Shown here one piece after another: positions 23,551 through 30,503 of a stretch of 34,395 bases of DNA (positions are counted from its first letter, which is position 1; every line of letters begins with the position of its first letter). Position numbers and translations under genes: made by a program. The notes under the pieces were generated by a model that saw nothing but the letters and a program-made list of their open reading frames with translations, did not search any database and was not told the DNA's origin. The stretch comes from Duganella lactea. GTDB taxonomy: Bacteria; Pseudomonadota; Gammaproteobacteria; Burkholderiales; Burkholderiaceae_D. The DNA is taken from contig NZ_WWCP01000046.1 of the NCBI RefSeq assembly GCF_009857505.1, positions 1 through 34,395 of the forward strand, in the 5' to 3' direction.

Positions 23551-23871
23551 ATGTCGGCGAACTGGAAGGTGGTGTGCAAACTGAAGGATGTGCCGCTGGC
23601 GGAGGGCGCGCGGCTGGTGCCGCGCGGGCTGGTGTGGCAGGAGCTGCCGGGCGTGGCCTTGTTCCGCACCGGCGGCGACTGCGTGCATGCTGTGCTCGAC
23701 TGCGGGGGCGTTGACCCGCGTGGCAGCGACGCGCGCCGTTATTCGGTCAAGGTGGAGCGGTGCAAGGTGTTGCTCGATCTGGATGAACTGAGCGCCCCGG
23801 CCAGCACGGCCGAGGCGGCGTTGGCGGGGCGCTCCGGGGTGGCCACCAGTCTGGTGGCCTACTGCTATTAA
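23551..23871 (+). CDS. NirD-like (Rieske-type fold) protein lacking the cluster-binding residues
   Basis: A 106-residue protein starting at an ATG after GGAGGGG. The N-terminus NWKVVCKLKDVPLAEGARLV and VALFRTGGDCVHAVLDC resemble the nitrite reductase small subunit NirD. RYSVKVERCKVLLDLDEL resembles the last strands of that fold. The segment between them, where CxH and CxxH bind the iron-sulfur cluster in Rieske proteins, is missing. Some NirD proteins lack the cluster too, but they keep the loop length, so this one is unusually short there. The C-terminal 25 residues have no match I recognise. The sigma-54 promoter and NtrC-like sites fit nitrogen control. Not adjacent to nirB. The NirD relation is moderate in confidence. 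Confidence 0.6.
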   Translation: MSANWKVVCKLKDVPLAEGARLVPRGLVWQELPGVALFRTGGDCVHAVLDCGGVDPRGSDARRYSVKVERCKVLLDLDELSAPASTAEAALAGRSGVATSLVAYCY

Positions 23872-23877
23872 GCTCGA

Positions 23878-24954
23878 TTAAGGACGGCCGAGCAGCTGCT
23901 GGTGCGCCTCGCGCAGCATCTTCTCGGTGGTGTCCCAGTCGATGCAGCCGTCGGTGACCGAGCAGCCGTACACCAGCTGGCTCAGGTCCGCCGGGATCTT
24001 CTGGTTGCCGCCGACGAGGTTCGATTCGATCATCACGCCCACCAGCGACTTGTTGCCCTGCACGATCTGATGGATGACGTCGGCCATCACCAGCGGTTGC
24101 AGTTCCGGCTTCTTGTAGCTGTTGGCGTGCGAGCAGTCGACCACCAGGTTGGCCGGCAGCTTGGCCTTGGTCAGCGCCTGTTCGGCGATGGCGATCGACA
24201 CCGAGTCGTAGTTCGGCCGGCCATCGCCGCCGCGCAGCACCACGTGGCCGTAGGCGTTGCCGCGGGTGCGCACGATCGCCACATTGCCCTGGGCGTTGAT
24301 GCCGAGGAAGGCGTGCGGGTGCGCCGACGACAGGATGGCGTTGATGGCGATGCTGATGTCGCCGTCGGTGCCGTTCTTGAAGCCGACCGGGGTCGACAGG
24401 CCGGACGACATCTCGCGGTGGGTCTGCGATTCGGTGGTGCGGGCGCCGATGGCGGTCCAGGCGATCAGGTCGCCCAGGTACTGCGGCGAGATCGGGTCCA
24501 GCGCCTCGGTCGCGGTCGGCAGACCCAGTTCGCACACGTCGAGCAGGAACTGGCGCGCCTTCTCCATGCCGACGTTGACGCGGAACGAATCGTCCATGTC
24601 CGGATCATTGATGTAACCCTTCCAGCCGGTGGTGGTGCGTGGCTTTTCGAAATACACGCGCATCACCAGCAGCATGGTGTCGGCCACCTCGGCCTGCAGC
24701 GCCTTGAGGCGGCGGGCATAGTCGAGGCCGGCTGCCGGGTCGTGGATCGAGCACGGGCCGACCACCACGAACAGGCGCTTGTCCTGCCGGTCGATGATGT
24801 TGCGCAGGGCCTCGCGGCCCTTCATCACCGTCCCGGAGGCCAGGTCGGTCAGCGGCAGCTTGCTGTGCAAGGCTTCCGGTGACGGCATCGGCGCGAACGA
24901 GGTGACGTTGATGTTTTCAATGTCTGGGGAAATCATGATTACAGTCGTGTTCAT
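23878..24954 (-). CDS. aroG: 3-deoxy-7-phosphoheptulonate (DAHP) synthase, class I
   Basis: First enzyme of the shikimate pathway, joining PEP and erythrose-4-phosphate. The 358-residue protein is full length for the AroF/G/H class. Motifs include FVVVGPCSIHDP, MRVYFEKPRTTTGWKGYINDPDMD, GARTTESQTHREMSSGLSTPVGFKNGTDG, VDCSHANSYK and GVMIESNLVGGNQ. Which aromatic amino acid inhibits it cannot be told from sequence inspection. The start at 24954 is the first possible, but the bases upstream read CACCTCCT rather than AGGAGG, so the ribosome site is unclear. Convergent with the NirD-like gene (6-base gap). Confidence 0.95.
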   Translation of the reverse strand: MNTTVIMISPDIENINVTSFAPMPSPEALHSKLPLTDLASGTVMKGREALRNIIDRQDKRLFVVVGPCSIHDPAAGLDYARRLKALQAEVADTMLLVMRVYFEKPRTTTGWKGYINDPDMDDSFRVNVGMEKARQFLLDVCELGLPTATEALDPISPQYLGDLIAWTAIGARTTESQTHREMSSGLSTPVGFKNGTDGDISIAINAILSSAHPHAFLGINAQGNVAIVRTRGNAYGHVVLRGGDGRPNYDSVSIAIAEQALTKAKLPANLVVDCSHANSYKKPELQPLVMADVIHQIVQGNKSLVGVMIESNLVGGNQKIPADLSQLVYGCSVTDGCIDWDTTEKMLREAHQQLLGRP

Positions 24955-25008
24955 TTCAGGAGGTGGTTAGTGTAGCCGAAATGCGCCGGACTGGTTTAAG
25001 CTGCGTGC

Positions 25009-25995
25009 ATGACTACAACATTTGACCCCTTTCCGGCCGCGCGTTTCATCAAAGAAATAGGACGCGGCAAGGACGGCGCCCGCAGCATGCACCGCGACGA
25101 CGCCCACGATTTGTATCAAGCCATGCTGGACGGCCGTGTCTCCGACCTGGAGCTGGGCGGCATTTTGCTGGCCATGCGCATCAAGGGCGAGTCGGTCGAG
25201 GAGATCGGCGGCTTTCTCGACGCGGCCGAGGCCAGCTTCGTGCCGTTCAACGCGCCGCCCGGCCAGTGGGCGCCGGTGGCGATCCCGTCGTACAACGGCG
25301 CGCGCAAGATGGCCAACCTGACGCCGCTGCTGGCGCTGCTGCTGGCGCGCGAGGGCGTGCCGGTGCTGGTGCACGGCGTGCCCGACGATCCGGGCCGGGT
25401 GACCACGGCCGAGGTGTTCGCCGCGCTGGGCGTGACGGCGGCGCGCCACCGCTCGGAGGCGGAGGAGGCCATGTCGCAGGGCCGGCCGGCCTTCATCACC
25501 ATCGAGACGATGGCGCCGAAGCTGGCGCATCTGCTGTCGCTGCGGCGCATTCTGGGCGTGCGCAACTCGACCCACACGCTGGTCAAGATCATGCAGCCGT
25601 TCGCCGGGCCGGCGCTGCGGCTGGTGTCGTACACGCACCCGGAGTATCTGGAGATGCTGGGCGCGTACTTCACCACCAGCGCGCTGCACGAGCGCGGCGA
25701 CGCCTTCCTGATGCGCGGCACCGAGGGCGAGACGGTCGCCAACGCCAACAAGGCGCAGCAGATCGACTGGTTCCACGGCGGCCTGCGCACGACGCTGGTG
25801 CCGAAGCAGACGCTGGTCGGGGAGTTGCCACTGCTGCCGGAAAACAAGGACGCGGCCACCACGGCGGCGTGGATCCAGTCGGTGCTGGACGGCGAGGTGG
25901 CGGTGCCGCCGCCGATCGCCGAACAGGTGGCGCAATGCCTGCTGGTGGCGCGCACCGTGGCCTCGCGCCAGCATGTGAGCGAGCCGATCGAGTAA
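25009..25995 (+). CDS. ybiB: YbiB/TrpD2-type DNA-binding protein
   Basis: A 328-residue homologue of anthranilate phosphoribosyltransferase that, as in E. coli YbiB, is thought to bind nucleic acid rather than catalyse the TrpD reaction. The N-terminal helical domain (about 8-75, IGRGKDGARSMHRDDAHDLY, LGGILLAMRIKGES) and the glycosyltransferase-like domain are visible. The TrpD GTGGDG motif is replaced by YNGARKMANLTP and the NxS/T motif by RNSTHTLVKIMQPF. A basic RIKGES/RTTLVPKQ pattern is present. No clear ribosome site precedes the ATG at 25009. Confidence 0.88.
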   Translation: MTTTFDPFPAARFIKEIGRGKDGARSMHRDDAHDLYQAMLDGRVSDLELGGILLAMRIKGESVEEIGGFLDAAEASFVPFNAPPGQWAPVAIPSYNGARKMANLTPLLALLLAREGVPVLVHGVPDDPGRVTTAEVFAALGVTAARHRSEAEEAMSQGRPAFITIETMAPKLAHLLSLRRILGVRNSTHTLVKIMQPFAGPALRLVSYTHPEYLEMLGAYFTTSALHERGDAFLMRGTEGETVANANKAQQIDWFHGGLRTTLVPKQTLVGELPLLPENKDAATTAAWIQSVLDGEVAVPPPIAEQVAQCLLVARTVASRQHVSEPIE

Positions 25996-26016
25996 AATCT
26001 CGCTCCTTTACCGTCC

Positions 26017-26046
26017 CCGTCATTCCGGCCTGCGCCGGAATGACGG
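26017..26046. repeat. REP-type palindrome
   Basis: CCGTCATTCCGGC, loop CTGC, and the exact complement make a 13-bp stem between ybiB and the flavoprotein gene. The string GTCATTCCGGCNNNNGCCGGAATGAC is a kind of repeat dispersed in many proteobacterial genomes. It has no T-run, so it is a weak terminator at most. Confidence 0.8.
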
Positions 26047-26082
26047 CGCGGGCGGTGATGATTTGAATCTGACGGGAATAAC

Positions 26083-27288
26083 ATGGCAAAGTTTGATGTA
26101 GCGGTAATCGGCGCCGGCGCGGCCGGAATGATGTGCGCGGCCACCGCCGCCCAGCGCGGCCTGCGCGTGGTGCTGATCGACCACGCCGCCAAGCTGGCCG
26201 AAAAAATCCGCATCTCCGGCGGTGGTCGCTGCAACTTCACCAACATCAACGCCGGCCCGGCCAACTTCCTGTCGGAGAATCCGCATTTCTGCAAGAGCGC
26301 GCTGTCGCGCTACACGCCGCAGGACTTTGTCGCGCTGGTCAAAAAACACCGCATCGGCCACCACGAGAAGCACAAAGGCCAGCTGTTCTGCGACGACTCC
26401 GCCGAACAAATCATCGACATGCTCAAGGACGAGTGCGCCGCCGGCGACGTCCACTGGCGCATGCCGTGCAAGGTCGACAGCCTGGAACACAGCGCCGAAG
26501 GCTTCGTGTTGCACACCGATAGCGGCACGATCGAAGCCCCGAGCGTGGTGATCGCCACCGGCGGCCTGTCGATCCCGAAAATCGGCGCCACCGACTTCGG
26601 CTACCGCGTCGCCCAGCAGTTCGGCCTGCGCCTGGTCGAGCCGCGCCCGGCGCTGGTGCCGCTGACCTTCGACGCCCAGCAGTGGGCGCCGTTCGTTGAA
26701 ATGGCCGGCATCGCGCTGGAGGTCGATGTCGAAACCGGCACGCTGAAAGGCCGCAACCCGACCGGCGCGCGCTTCCGCGAAGACCTGCTGTTCACCCATC
26801 GCGGCCTGTCCGGTCCGGCCATCCTGCAGATTTCCTCGTACTGGCAGCCGGGCACGCCGATCGTCATCAACCTGCTGCCGGAGCTGGACCTGGCCGCCAC
26901 GCTGATCGAAGGCAAGGGCAGCATCAAGAAGCAACTGGGCAATGTGCTGGCGCAATGGCTGCCAGCGCGGCTGGCCGAAGGCTTGCTGCACGCTCACGGC
27001 TTCGCGCTGGACGCGCGCCTGGCCGACCTGCCCGACGCCCAGCTGCGCAAACTGGGCGCCGCCATCAATCAGTGGACGTTGACGCCGAACGGCTCCGAAG
27101 GCTACAAAAAGGCCGAGGTAACGCGCGGCGGCATCGACACCCGTGAACTGTCGCAGCAAACCATGATGGCGACCAAAGCGCCCGGCCTGTACTTCATCGG
27201 CGAAACGGTGGACGTGACCGGCTGGCTGGGTGGCTATAACTTCCAGTGGGCATGGGCGTCCGGAGTGGCGGCGGGGCTGGCGGTCTGA
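26083..27288 (+). CDS. YhiN/HI0933-family FAD-dependent oxidoreductase
   Basis: Flavoprotein of 401 residues. The FAD-binding GxGxxG is VIGAGAAGMMCA (about residues 8-19), followed by the family motif KLAEKIRISGGGRCNFTN (about 37-54). VVIATGGLSIPKIGATDFGY is also typical. The C-terminus has GLYFIGETVDVTGWLGGYNFQWAWASG, the usual closing flavin-contact block. The physiological reaction is unknown for the family. A GGGAA ribosome site precedes the ATG. It stands alone between the REP palindrome and the rpsU promoter. Confidence 0.92.
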   Translation: MAKFDVAVIGAGAAGMMCAATAAQRGLRVVLIDHAAKLAEKIRISGGGRCNFTNINAGPANFLSENPHFCKSALSRYTPQDFVALVKKHRIGHHEKHKGQLFCDDSAEQIIDMLKDECAAGDVHWRMPCKVDSLEHSAEGFVLHTDSGTIEAPSVVIATGGLSIPKIGATDFGYRVAQQFGLRLVEPRPALVPLTFDAQQWAPFVEMAGIALEVDVETGTLKGRNPTGARFREDLLFTHRGLSGPAILQISSYWQPGTPIVINLLPELDLAATLIEGKGSIKKQLGNVLAQWLPARLAEGLLHAHGFALDARLADLPDAQLRKLGAAINQWTLTPNGSEGYKKAEVTRGGIDTRELSQQTMMATKAPGLYFIGETVDVTGWLGGYNFQWAWASGVAAGLAV

Positions 27289-27362
27289 TATACTGACACT
27301 CCGCACGTTGTTGTTTTTCCCATCAAAGCCGCATGGCTGGCTGTTCCCCAACGGCCCAGGGC

Positions 27363-27391
27363 TTCCATTTTGCGGAAAAAGCTGCTATAGT
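27363..27391 (+). promoter_or_regulatory. rpsU promoter candidate
   Basis: -35 TTCCAT (27363-27368), 17-base spacer, and -10 TATAGT (27386-27391), with a predicted start about 30 bases before rpsU. The -35 is weak. The rest of the 142-base gap holds no gene. Confidence 0.5.
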
Positions 27392-27430
27392 CTCTGTCTC
27401 CCTATAACCTCCAACGGTTTGAATTTTTAC

Positions 27431-27643
27431 ATGACCACTATTCGCCTTAAAGAAAACGAGCCGTTCGAAGTCGCAATGCGTCGCTTCAAACGCACCATCG
27501 AAAAAACCGGTCTGCTGACCGAACTGCGCGCACGCGAGTTCTACGAAAAGCCAACGGCTGAGCGCAAGCGCAAGCTGGCTGCTGCTGTTAAGCGTCACTA
27601 CAAACGCATCCGCAGCCAACAGCTGCCGAAAAAACTCTTCTAA
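27431..27643 (+). CDS. rpsU: 30S ribosomal protein S21
   Basis: Small basic ribosomal protein of 70 residues, needed for translation initiation. The sequence TTIRLKENEPFEVAMRRFKR, then IEKTGLLTELRAREFYEKP, and the basic tail KRHYKRIRSQQLPKKLF, is standard bS21. The extra-basic C-terminus is normal for beta- and gammaproteobacteria. The ATG at 27431 has no strong Shine-Dalgarno site in front (GAATTTTTAC), which is common for S21. First gene of the rpsU-dnaG-rpoD cluster. Confidence 0.97.
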   Translation: MTTIRLKENEPFEVAMRRFKRTIEKTGLLTELRAREFYEKPTAERKRKLAAAVKRHYKRIRSQQLPKKLF

Positions 27644-27659
27644 GATTGCTTACGCAGAC

Positions 27660-27679
27660 CAACCTGGCATATGCCGGTT
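27660..27679. repeat. Small hairpin after rpsU
   Basis: AACC-T-GGCAT-ATGCC-G-GTT forms a near-perfect palindrome just downstream of the rpsU stop. Probably an RNA stem. Confidence 0.5.
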
Positions 27680-27703
27680 GCGTTTAGCGGCATCTAAGAG
27701 AAT

Positions 27704-27734
27704 ACCCGCTCCGGCTTGGTCCGCAGCGGGTTTT
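27704..27734 (+). terminator. Terminator or attenuator between rpsU and yqeY
   Basis: ACCCGCT (27704-27710) pairs with AGCGGGT (27725-27731), with an inner CGG/CCG pair, then TTTCGCATTTTT. Partial termination would set rpsU expression above that of the downstream genes. Confidence 0.65.
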
Positions 27735-27770
27735 CGCATTTTTACTCCACAATTCTCCGAAGGAAACGCT

Positions 27771-28220
27771 ATGGCCTTGAAAGACCAAATCACCGAAGAC
27801 ATGAAAACCGCCATGCGCGCCAAGGAAGCCGGTCGCCTGGCGACCATCCGTCTGATCCTGGCCGACATCAAGCGCAAGGAAGTGGACGAGCAGATCACCG
27901 TGAGCGACGAGCAGACCATCGCCATCATCGAAAAAATGATCAAGCAGCGCAAGGATTCGATCACCCAGTTCGAGGCCGGTGGCCGCGCCGACCTGGCCGA
28001 CATCGAAAAAGCCGAACTGGCGGTGCTGAGCACCTACATGCCGGCCGGTCTGTCGGACGCGGAAATCGCCGCCGAAGTGGCCGCCGCCGTGGCCGCCTCG
28101 GGCGCCGCCGGTCCGCAGGACATGGGCAAGGTCATGGGCATCGTCAAGCCGAAACTGGCCGGCCGCGCCGACATGACGGTGGTGTCCGCGCTGGTCAAAA
28201 AAGCGCTGACCCCCGCTTAA
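27771..28220 (+). CDS. yqeY: GatB/YqeY domain-containing protein
   Basis: A 149-residue all-helical protein related to the tRNA-binding tail domain of GatB. MALKDQITEDMKTAMRAKEAGRLATIRLILADIKRKEVDE at the start, then EKMIKQRKDSITQFEAGGRADLADIEKAEL and the C-terminal GKVMGIVKPKLAGRADM are hallmarks. The exact role is unknown; it may act on tRNA. An AAGGAAA ribosome site precedes the ATG at 27771. It sits between rpsU and dnaG, a common order in this group of bacteria. Confidence 0.93.
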   Translation: MALKDQITEDMKTAMRAKEAGRLATIRLILADIKRKEVDEQITVSDEQTIAIIEKMIKQRKDSITQFEAGGRADLADIEKAELAVLSTYMPAGLSDAEIAAEVAAAVAASGAAGPQDMGKVMGIVKPKLAGRADMTVVSALVKKALTPA

Positions 28221-28239
28221 GTCGCCTCGCCGCCATGGT

Positions 28240-28278
28240 TTGATCCGCGTCAAAGCGGATCGGCGAAGGCGGTATAGT
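28240..28278 (+). promoter_or_regulatory. dnaG promoter region with FNR-like box
   Basis: A -10-like TATAGT lies at 28273-28278. Upstream, TTGAT-CCGC-GTCAA (28240-28253) differs by one base from the FNR/Anr consensus TTGAT-N4-ATCAA. Overlapping it is a hairpin GATCCGC/GCGGATC (28242-28261). Either could act as an operator or stem. Confidence 0.4.
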
Positions 28279-28306
28279 CTGATTAATAACAAGACCGTTC
28301 AGCCCA

Positions 28307-30115
28307 GTGATCCCACAAACTTTTATCGCCGATTTGCTCAACCGTGTCGATATCGTCGACGTGGTCGGCCGTTACGTGCAGCTGAAAAAAGGCGGCGCGA
28401 ACTACATGGGGCTGTGCCCGTTTCACAATGAAAAGTCGCCCAGCTTCACGGTTAGTCCGGCCAAGCAGTTTTATCACTGCTTCGGCTGCGGCGCGCATGG
28501 CACCTCGATCGGTTTCATGATCGAATATTCCGGCATGGGCTTTGTCGATGCCGTCAAGGATCTGGCGCAGAGCGTCGGTATGGTGGTGCCCGAGCAGGAC
28601 GACAAGATTCCGCCGGCGCAGCGGGCGCAGATGCAGGCGCAAAGCCTGGCGCTGACCGAGGCCATGACGCGCGCCAGCGACTTTTACAAGCTGCAACTGC
28701 GCAGCGCGCCGAACGCCATCGCCTACCTGAAGAATCGCGGCCTGACCGGCGAAATCGCCGCCCGTTTCGGCCTGGGCTACGCACCGCCCGGCTGGGACAA
28801 CCTGCGCCCGGTGTTTCCGGATTACGAGGCGGTCGCGCTGGCCGAGTCCGGCCTGGTCATCGACAAGGTGGACGAGGACGGTGGCAACCGCAAGCGCTAT
28901 GACCGCTTCCGCGAGCGTGTGATGTTCCCGATCCGCAATACCAAGGGGCAGGTGATCGCCTTCGGCGGCCGCGTGCTGGACCAGGGGGAGCCGAAGTACT
29001 TGAATTCCCCGGAAACGCCGTTATTTTCCAAGGGTTTCGAGCTGTATGGCTTGTTCGAGGCGCGCCAGGCGATCCGCGACGCCGGCTATGTGCTGGTGAC
29101 GGAAGGCTATATGGACGTGGTGGCGCTGGCGCAGATGGGCTTCCCGCAAGCGGTGGCGACACTGGGGACCGCGTGCACCACCCACCATGTGCAGAAGCTG
29201 TTGCGTCAGACCGACACGGTGATCTTCAGTTTTGACGGTGACAAGGCCGGCCGCCGCGCCGCGCGGCGCGCGCTGGAAGCCTGTTTGCCGCACGTGACGG
29301 ACAACAAGACCATCAAGTTCCTGTTCCTGCCGACCGAGCACGACCCGGACAGCTATGTGCGCGCCTACGGCAAGGAGGCGTTTGAGCAGGAGATCCACGA
29401 GGCGATGCCGCTGTCGCAATTCCTGATCAAGGAAGCGTGCGGCGAGCATGACCTGAATAGTCCGGAGGGCCGGGCGCGCGCCCAGTTCGACGCCAAGCCG
29501 ATGCTGCAGGCGATGACGCCGACCGCGCTGCGGCTGCAGATCGTGCGCGGCCTGGCACAGCTGACGCAGACCTCGCCGTCGGAGATCGAAGTGCTGTTCG
29601 AGCTGGCCAAGCCGGTGGCGCTGTCGCGCATCGCGCCGCCGCGCGGCGGGCGGCCGCAGCCGAAAGGGCTGGAGTTGCAGATCATGCGTGTGCTGGTGGC
29701 GCATCCGTCGCTGGCGCACGAAATCGACGCTCAGGCGCAGGCGGCGTTCCAGTTCTTCGGCCAGGAACCGGCCGAACGGCTGGGGCAGCTGCTGACGACG
29801 GCGCAGAGCCTGGGGGAGGGGGCGACATTCGCCGCCTTCGCCCAGCATCTGAAGTCGCTGAGCGACGAGTACGACGGCATCATCGCCGAAATCGTCAAGG
29901 AGCCGGAGTCCGAGCGCGACACCGAGCGGGTGGTGCTGCGGGCGGCGATCCGCCAGGTCAAGCACGACGCCCTGAAGCACGAGCTGAGCCAGTTGTTCGC
30001 GGCCGGCCTGTCGTCCGACGAGATCGGCGTGCGCTACCGGGAACTGACCGCGCAGCAAGATCAGCTGTTGCGCGAGGCGCAGGCGGAATTGGCGCCGCGC
30101 CCGGGCGCGAACTAG
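28307..30115 (+). CDS. dnaG: DNA primase
   Basis: Makes RNA primers at the replication fork and contacts DnaB helicase. The 602-residue protein starts at a GTG (MIPQTFIADLLNRVDIVDVV matches the family start). The CHC2 zinc finger is CPFHNEKSPSF...FHCFGCGAHG-like (about 37-62), here with YHCFGCGAHG. The TOPRIM core has VTEGYMDVVAL (about 263) and SFDGDKAGRRAA (about 308) with the metal-binding acidic residues. The C-terminal helicase-binding domain covers about the last 150 residues. A weak ribosome site precedes the GTG. The next gene, rpoD, lies 388 bases on. Confidence 0.96.
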   Translation: MIPQTFIADLLNRVDIVDVVGRYVQLKKGGANYMGLCPFHNEKSPSFTVSPAKQFYHCFGCGAHGTSIGFMIEYSGMGFVDAVKDLAQSVGMVVPEQDDKIPPAQRAQMQAQSLALTEAMTRASDFYKLQLRSAPNAIAYLKNRGLTGEIAARFGLGYAPPGWDNLRPVFPDYEAVALAESGLVIDKVDEDGGNRKRYDRFRERVMFPIRNTKGQVIAFGGRVLDQGEPKYLNSPETPLFSKGFELYGLFEARQAIRDAGYVLVTEGYMDVVALAQMGFPQAVATLGTACTTHHVQKLLRQTDTVIFSFDGDKAGRRAARRALEACLPHVTDNKTIKFLFLPTEHDPDSYVRAYGKEAFEQEIHEAMPLSQFLIKEACGEHDLNSPEGRARAQFDAKPMLQAMTPTALRLQIVRGLAQLTQTSPSEIEVLFELAKPVALSRIAPPRGGRPQPKGLELQIMRVLVAHPSLAHEIDAQAQAAFQFFGQEPAERLGQLLTTAQSLGEGATFAAFAQHLKSLSDEYDGIIAEIVKEPESERDTERVVLRAAIRQVKHDALKHELSQLFAAGLSSDEIGVRYRELTAQQDQLLREAQAELAPRPGAN

Positions 30116-30158
30116 TGGGGGAGGCATGGGTCTTCCCTCTGGAAATTGAAAAGTGACG

Positions 30159-30167
30159 TGCTATAAT
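30159..30167 (+). promoter_or_regulatory. Extended -10 promoter of rpoD
   Basis: TG-C-TATAAT (30159-30167) is a perfect -10 with the TGn extension. A good -35 at normal spacing is not visible. Start predicted near 30174, 330 bases before the rpoD GTG. Confidence 0.6.
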
Positions 30168-30173
30168 AAAACG

Positions 30174-30503
30174 CTAAGTGTTGTATGTTTTGGCATCGTT
30201 TTTCTGTTCAGAGTGTGTTTGTTTTCAGTGAGTTAGGCTCTTGATCGACGCGGAAGGACGGGTGTCGGCGGCCAGGGCCAGCCACGGTGGCGCAGCGAGT
30301 CTGTTGCTTGCCTCACCGAGTCGCGGTTTCTTGCCCCCACGCACGTGTCCGATGCAGTAGAATTCTCCGGAATTCTGTAGCGACTCGGTCGGCCTGACCC
30401 AGGTGTAAGTAAGTCGTAGTATTGTCGGACTTGTGTCGTCGGCAAGTTCGAAGACGTAGTGATCCCAGCAGGATCGAAACTTTATCCGTAATCGAAAGCG
30501 CCT
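30174..30503 (+). other. Long structured 5' leader of rpoD (388-base gap)
   Basis: The gap 30116-30503 holds no convincing gene. Its transcribed part contains an arm ACCGAGTCGC (30315-30324) that pairs with GCGACTCGGT (30380-30389). Within the enclosed stretch AGAATTC-TCCG-GAATTCT (30359-30376) forms another stem. A small stem GATCC/GGATC lies close to the start codon. No Shine-Dalgarno site is seen before the GTG. This suggests control of rpoD translation through leader structure, which is inference. Confidence 0.5.
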
